Shown: positions 60,824 to 64,000 of the stretch, in pieces
Numbering within the stretch: position 1 is the stretch's first letter
Layout: every line of letters starts with the position of its first letter
NCBI GenBank assembly: GCA_020026415.1
Contig: JAHHQL010000007.1
Coordinates: 30,334-94,333 of the forward strand
Length of the DNA: 64,000 nucleotides
DNA from: Alistipes sp.
GTDB lineage: Bacteria > Bacteroidota > Bacteroidia > Bacteroidales > Rikenellaceae
Direction of reading: 5' to 3'
Made by a program: the position numbers and the translations under genes
Notes under the pieces: model-generated
What the model saw: only the letters and a program-made list of their open reading frames with translations
Databases searched by the model: none
What the model was told of the DNA's origin: nothing

Positions 60824-63064
60824 ATGGAAAAGAAAAGTATTGAAATTACGGATGCTTTCGAGAACAATCTGAAGCATGTCTCCCTGAATATTCCCAAACA
60901 CCGGATCACGGTGGTGACGGGCGTTTCGGGATCGGGAAAATCATCCCTTGTTTTGGACACCGTGGCGGCACAGTCGCGGCGGGAACTGAACGATACTTTT
61001 CCGAGTTTCGCCCAGCGTTACCTGCCCAAATACCTGCGTCCGCACGTGGGACGCATCGAGCATCTCCCGCCCGCCATCGTCATCGACCAGAAGAAACCCA
61101 CGCCCAACGTGCGTTCGACGCTGGGCACCTACACCGACATCTACGCCCAACTGCGTGTGTTGTTCTCGCGTGTGGGCAAACCGTTTGTGGGTTATTCCGA
61201 TGCGTTCTCGTTCAACCATCCTCAGGGTCGTTGTCCGAAGTGTGACGGTTTGGGCGAAGTGACCGAACTCGATGTCCGCAAGTTGGTCGATTTCGACAAG
61301 TCGCTCAACGACGAGGGCGTCATCCACTATGTGGCGTTCGAGCCGGGGCAATGGCGTTGGGAATTATATGCTTACAGCGGACTGTTCGACCTCGACAAGA
61401 AGATTCGGGACTACACGCCCGAAGAGTTGGAGTTGTTCCTCTACGCCGAACCGATGAAACTGAAAGATCCGCCCAAACGCTGGCCGCGTACCGCCAAATA
61501 CGAGGGTCTGATGCACCGCATGTACCGCAGTGTCATCAAATCCGACGAGGGCAAGGTACACCGGCGCATCCTCGAACCGATGGTCACGACAGGTGTCTGT
61601 CCCGAATGTGGCGGTAAGCGATTGAACCAGACGATCCTTTCGTGTAAGATCAACGGGCGCAACATCGCCGACATCACGGCCATGCCCCTGCCCGACATTC
61701 TGAATTGGCTCGCGGGGATCGATCATCCGCTGGCAGTCGATGTCAGGGAGTCGCTCGAAAGCCGTATCCGCGCCCTGATCGACATCGGTTTGGATTATCT
61801 GACTTTGGATCGTCCGATGGGTACGCTGTCGGGCGGTGAAGCACAACGATGCAAGATCGCCAAATACAACAACTCGTCGCTGTCGGATCTGCTCTATGTG
61901 CTGGACGAGCCGAGTGTCGGTCTGCACAGCCACGACATCCACCTTTTGATGGCAGCGGTCGAGGGTCTGCGCGACCGTGGCAATACGGTGCTTATGGTCG
62001 AACACCACCGCGAAATGATGGAGGTTGCCGACCACATTGTGGATATGGGTCCCGGTGCGGGTGCCGAAGGCGGTAACGTGTTGTTCGAGGGCAGTTATGC
62101 CGACCTGCTGAAGAGCGACACCGCCACAGGTCGCCTGCTCCGCGAACATACATCCTTCAAAGCCACGCCCCGAACGCCGAGCGGTTGGTTCGAAATTCGG
62201 AATGCCCGTCTGCACAACCTCCGCAATCTGTCGGTACGCCTGCCGTTGGGTGCGCTCACCGTCGTGGCAGGTGTGGCCGGATCGGGCAAAAGTTCCCTGA
62301 TGGAGGAGTTCAAATGCCAATACCCCGACCCCGTGATTGCCATCAACCAGCGCGACATCGGCGTCAGTCTGCGCTCCACACCCGCGACCTATACGGGTGT
62401 GGCGAACGACATCCGTAAACTCTTCGCCACCCGAAGCGGTCGTTCGGCAAGTCTTTACTCGTTCAACGGCGAGGGTGCGTGTCCCGTCTGTGGCGGTAAG
62501 GGCGTGATCATCTCCGACATGGCGTTCATGGATTCGGTCGAGACCCCCTGCGAGGCGTGTGGCGGTCTGCGCTACTCGCCCCATGCGTTGGAATTTAAAC
62601 TCGACGGGCTGAACATCGCCGAGGTGATGGATCTGACGGTACGTCAGGCTTCGAAATTCTTCGAAGACACGCCAATCGAGAAGAAACTCCGTCCGCTGAT
62701 TGACGTGGGACTGAAATACCTGCATCTGAATCAGGCTCTTTCGACACTTTCTGGCGGTGAATTGCAGCGTCTGAAACTCGCCTCTCACCTGAACGAAAAG
62801 GGGCAGATCTTCATCCTCGACGAACCGACAAACGGACTCCACTTGCAGGACATCCGCCACATGATCGCGCTGTTCGACCGTCTTGTCGGGCAAGGGAACT
62901 CGATGTTCGTCATCGAACACAACCTCGATGTGCTGAAGGCCGCCGACTATGTCATCGAACTGGGGCAGGGCGGCGGTCGAAGCGGGGGCGAACTGCTCTT
63001 TGCGGGAACTCCCGCCGAAATGACCCGATGCGGACGCTCCGTTACCCAAAACTATCTCCGTTAA
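60824..63064 (+). CDS. UvrA-like ABC ATPase (short paralogue)
   Basis: A 746-residue protein with two UvrA-type ATPase halves. Walker A motifs are GVSGSGKSSLVLDTVA and AGVAGSGKSSLMEEFK; signature motifs are GTLSGGEAQRCKIA and STLSGGELQRLKLA; Walker B stretches are LYVLDEPSVGL and IFILDEPTNGL. Zinc modules CPKCDGLGEV, CPECGGKRLNQ and CPVCGGKGV are kept. It is about 200 residues shorter than standard UvrA (about 940), mainly in the UvrB-binding region after the first Walker A. Such class-II or class-III UvrA paralogues are tied to resistance to DNA-binding drugs or to unknown roles. It is monocistronic, ending at a strong terminator. Confidence 0.9.
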   Translation: MEKKSIEITDAFENNLKHVSLNIPKHRITVVTGVSGSGKSSLVLDTVAAQSRRELNDTFPSFAQRYLPKYLRPHVGRIEHLPPAIVIDQKKPTPNVRSTLGTYTDIYAQLRVLFSRVGKPFVGYSDAFSFNHPQGRCPKCDGLGEVTELDVRKLVDFDKSLNDEGVIHYVAFEPGQWRWELYAYSGLFDLDKKIRDYTPEELELFLYAEPMKLKDPPKRWPRTAKYEGLMHRMYRSVIKSDEGKVHRRILEPMVTTGVCPECGGKRLNQTILSCKINGRNIADITAMPLPDILNWLAGIDHPLAVDVRESLESRIRALIDIGLDYLTLDRPMGTLSGGEAQRCKIAKYNNSSLSDLLYVLDEPSVGLHSHDIHLLMAAVEGLRDRGNTVLMVEHHREMMEVADHIVDMGPGAGAEGGNVLFEGSYADLLKSDTATGRLLREHTSFKATPRTPSGWFEIRNARLHNLRNLSVRLPLGALTVVAGVAGSGKSSLMEEFKCQYPDPVIAINQRDIGVSLRSTPATYTGVANDIRKLFATRSGRSASLYSFNGEGACPVCGGKGVIISDMAFMDSVETPCEACGGLRYSPHALEFKLDGLNIAEVMDLTVRQASKFFEDTPIEKKLRPLIDVGLKYLHLNQALSTLSGGELQRLKLASHLNEKGQIFILDEPTNGLHLQDIRHMIALFDRLVGQGNSMFVIEHNLDVLKAADYVIELGQGGGRSGGELLFAGTPAEMTRCGRSVTQNYLR

Positions 63065-63076
63065 TCTGTCCGAAAA

Positions 63077-63110
63077 AAAAGGAATGACCCGACAACGAGT
63101 CATTCCTTTT
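63077..63110 (+). terminator. Terminator of the UvrA-like gene
   Basis: AAAAGGAATGAC and GTCATTCCTTTT pair around a 10-base loop and run into TTTTTATA. The end touches the promoter box of the next gene. Confidence 0.88.
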
Positions 63111-63112
63111 TA

Positions 63113-63120
63113 TATATTTG
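63113..63120 (+). promoter_or_regulatory. Promoter -7 box of the DUF4186 gene
   Basis: TATATTTG, 23 bases before the ATG at 63144, directly after the terminator hairpin of the preceding gene. Confidence 0.6.
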
Positions 63121-63143
63121 TCATACAGAAATTCGTTTTGATC

Positions 63144-63572
63144 ATGCCTCGCAAAATTTCCGATCTGCAACTCGATCTGTTTCCTTCAGAACCTTCCGTA
63201 GAAGAACCGCTCCCCCACTACGACCATACTCTTCTGTTCGAGCGGCTCTCCAAATCGGATTTCCGCAGTCGGTTTCACCTCTCGAAAGAGGATCGCGCCT
63301 ACATCCGGAAAAAAGGCCGGGAGACGATCCGCCGTCACGCCGCCGACTTCATAGCCGAGCGTCTTGCCCCTGCCTCGATTCCCAACGACGGTCGCCAAAC
63401 GCCCATGCGCGGACATCCCGTATTCAAAGCACAACACGCCACGGCATGCTGTTGCAGAGGATGTTTCGAGAAGTGGCATCACATCCCCGCAGGACGGGCA
63501 CTCTCTCCCGCAGAACAACAATACGCCGTCAGTGTACTGATGGAGTGGATTCAACGAGAACTCCACGGGTAA
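63144..63572 (+). CDS. DUF4186 family protein
   Basis: A 142-residue soluble protein from ATG 63144 (MPRKISDLQLDLF). Conserved DUF4186 pieces are FERLSKSDFRSRFHLSKEDR, YIRKKGRETIRRHAADFIAE and the cysteine-rich HATACCCRGCFEKWHHIPAG, which may bind a metal. It ends in a helix (VSVLMEWIQREL). The family is widespread and uncharacterised. The upstream 60 bases of open frame include the promoter and are not coding. It probably forms its own transcript. Confidence 0.85.
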   Translation: MPRKISDLQLDLFPSEPSVEEPLPHYDHTLLFERLSKSDFRSRFHLSKEDRAYIRKKGRETIRRHAADFIAERLAPASIPNDGRQTPMRGHPVFKAQHATACCCRGCFEKWHHIPAGRALSPAEQQYAVSVLMEWIQRELHG

Positions 63573-63694
63573 GCATTTTCCCGATCAAGCATCGAAAGCC
63601 CCTTTCGCGGATCTGTCTTCCGAGGCATCCGTCCACCAGAAAAAAAACGTACACTAAAAGACTCGAAAAAATTTCATTTTTCGAATAAAAAAGA

Positions 63695-63702
63695 TATATT
63701 TG
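63695..63702 (+). promoter_or_regulatory. Promoter -7 box of the last lipoprotein gene
   Basis: TATATTTG, 48 bases before the ATG at 63751. A TTTC about 19 bases upstream is a weak -33 candidate. Confidence 0.5.
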
Positions 63703-63750
63703 TGGATGGATATTTTTAATCGACCTCCTTATATTTAATTTTTAACCAAC

Positions 63751-64000
63751 ATGAGAAAAATTAGACTTTTTTTATTGCTATTCGCCACGGCTGCATTTTC
63801 GATGATGTTGCCATCTTGCGAAAGCGATGATGCTGTGACGCCGCCCAATTCCGGAGAGAACGGAGAAACGCCCGAACCCGAACCGGAGCCCACACCGGAG
63901 CCGGAGCCCGAACCCGAACCCACACCCACACCCGAACCGGAACCTGAACCGGAGCCCGCACCCGATGTGATGTTGAAACTCCGTTTCGACCTCTCGGCCG
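63751..64000 (+). CDS. Lipoprotein with Pro-Glu spacer (3' end outside window)
   Basis: Only the first 83 residues are visible. A signal peptide ends in a lipobox-like SMMLPSCESDD. Then comes a spacer of about 40 residues made almost only of Pro, Glu and Thr (repeats of PEPEPEP and PTPEPEP), and the start of a beta-rich domain (DVMLKLRFDLSA). Such spacers hold surface lipoprotein domains away from the membrane in Bacteroidota. The repeat codons are similar but not identical (CCC GAA, CCG GAG, CCT GAA), so slippage is possible but not obvious. Function cannot be assigned from this fragment. Confidence 0.75.
   Translation, partial: MRKIRLFLLLFATAAFSMMLPSCESDDAVTPPNSGENGETPEPEPEPTPEPEPEPEPTPTPEPEPEPEPAPDVMLKLRFDLSA

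Noticed and set aside
61364..63103. Open frame of 579 codons on the minus strand
   Set aside because: Antisense shadow of the UvrA-like gene.
1..64000. CRISPR array, insertion sequence, integron or prophage
   Set aside because: No regularly spaced repeats, transposase, integrase or phage structural gene was seen. The only dense repeat is the Pro-Glu spacer near 63860-63960.

Overview
The window reads as a chromosomal segment of a gut Bacteroidales bacterium. The best guess is an Alistipes-like member of Rikenellaceae, but no 16S gene or other decisive marker is present. The grounds are Bacteroidota-style promoters (TAnnTTTG with an upstream TTTG/TTG), a near absence of Shine-Dalgarno sequences, many SusC/BtuB-like receptors and lipoproteins, and families largely confined to this phylum (DUF3575, DUF3868, DUF4876, DUF6850, DUF4857, DUF4919, DUF4988, DUF4465). 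Most coding DNA is moderately G+C rich. A few A+T-rich genes stand out, notably 28159-29631.

Layout. 1-2936: end of a fimbria-type locus (OmpA-like lipoprotein, DUF3868 protein, and a DUF3575 gene broken by two stops and a frameshift). 3262-4545: AzgA-type purine permease. 5481-8566: three-gene operon of a MotA-like channel with a long cytoplasmic tail, a MotB/OmpA-like partner and an HNH nuclease, which is the architecture of a type II Zorya anti-phage system. 9006-9079: tRNA-Met. 9356-14807: RND efflux operon. 15011-18649: acyl-CoA dehydrogenase with EtfA and EtfB. 18761-24387: purA, two small proteins, ligA, dapA. 24408-30982: DUF4919 protein, clostripain-family lipoprotein, DUF2284 protein overlapping a Dph6-like ATP pyrophosphatase, A+T-rich DUF4153 membrane protein, and a cytoplasmic GH13 amylase. 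31120-38793: uvrB, a small beta-barrel protein, dnaG, smpB, tsaB and a pyrophosphate-type phosphofructokinase.

39265-40650: tRNA-Asp, followed by a CPBP protease gene and an O6-alkylguanine-DNA alkyltransferase gene, each cut by one in-frame stop. 40901-49756: seven-gene outer-membrane and ABC-transporter operon (TonB receptor, lipoprotein, DUF6850 barrel, DUF4876 lipoprotein, ABC ATPase, small membrane protein, DUF4857 protein) with no established substrate. 49811-52023: divergent pabA and pabBC for the folate precursor p-aminobenzoate. 52078-59180: vitamin B12 acquisition locus (BtuG-like and BtuB-like proteins, a PKD surface lipoprotein, a DUF4988/DUF4465 lipoprotein) with a cobalamin riboswitch upstream. 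A terminator and a fresh promoter appear to split this locus. 59520-64000: iron-type alcohol dehydrogenase, a short UvrA paralogue, a DUF4186 protein, and the start of a lipoprotein with a Pro-Glu spacer.

The main points of interest are the Zorya-II-like operon, the seven-gene uptake operon, the split control of the B12 locus, three genes whose promoter box lies 5-6 bases before the ATG (probable leaderless mRNAs), and several genes broken by stops of the kind C-to-T changes produce. No CRISPR array, insertion sequence, integrase or rRNA gene was seen.
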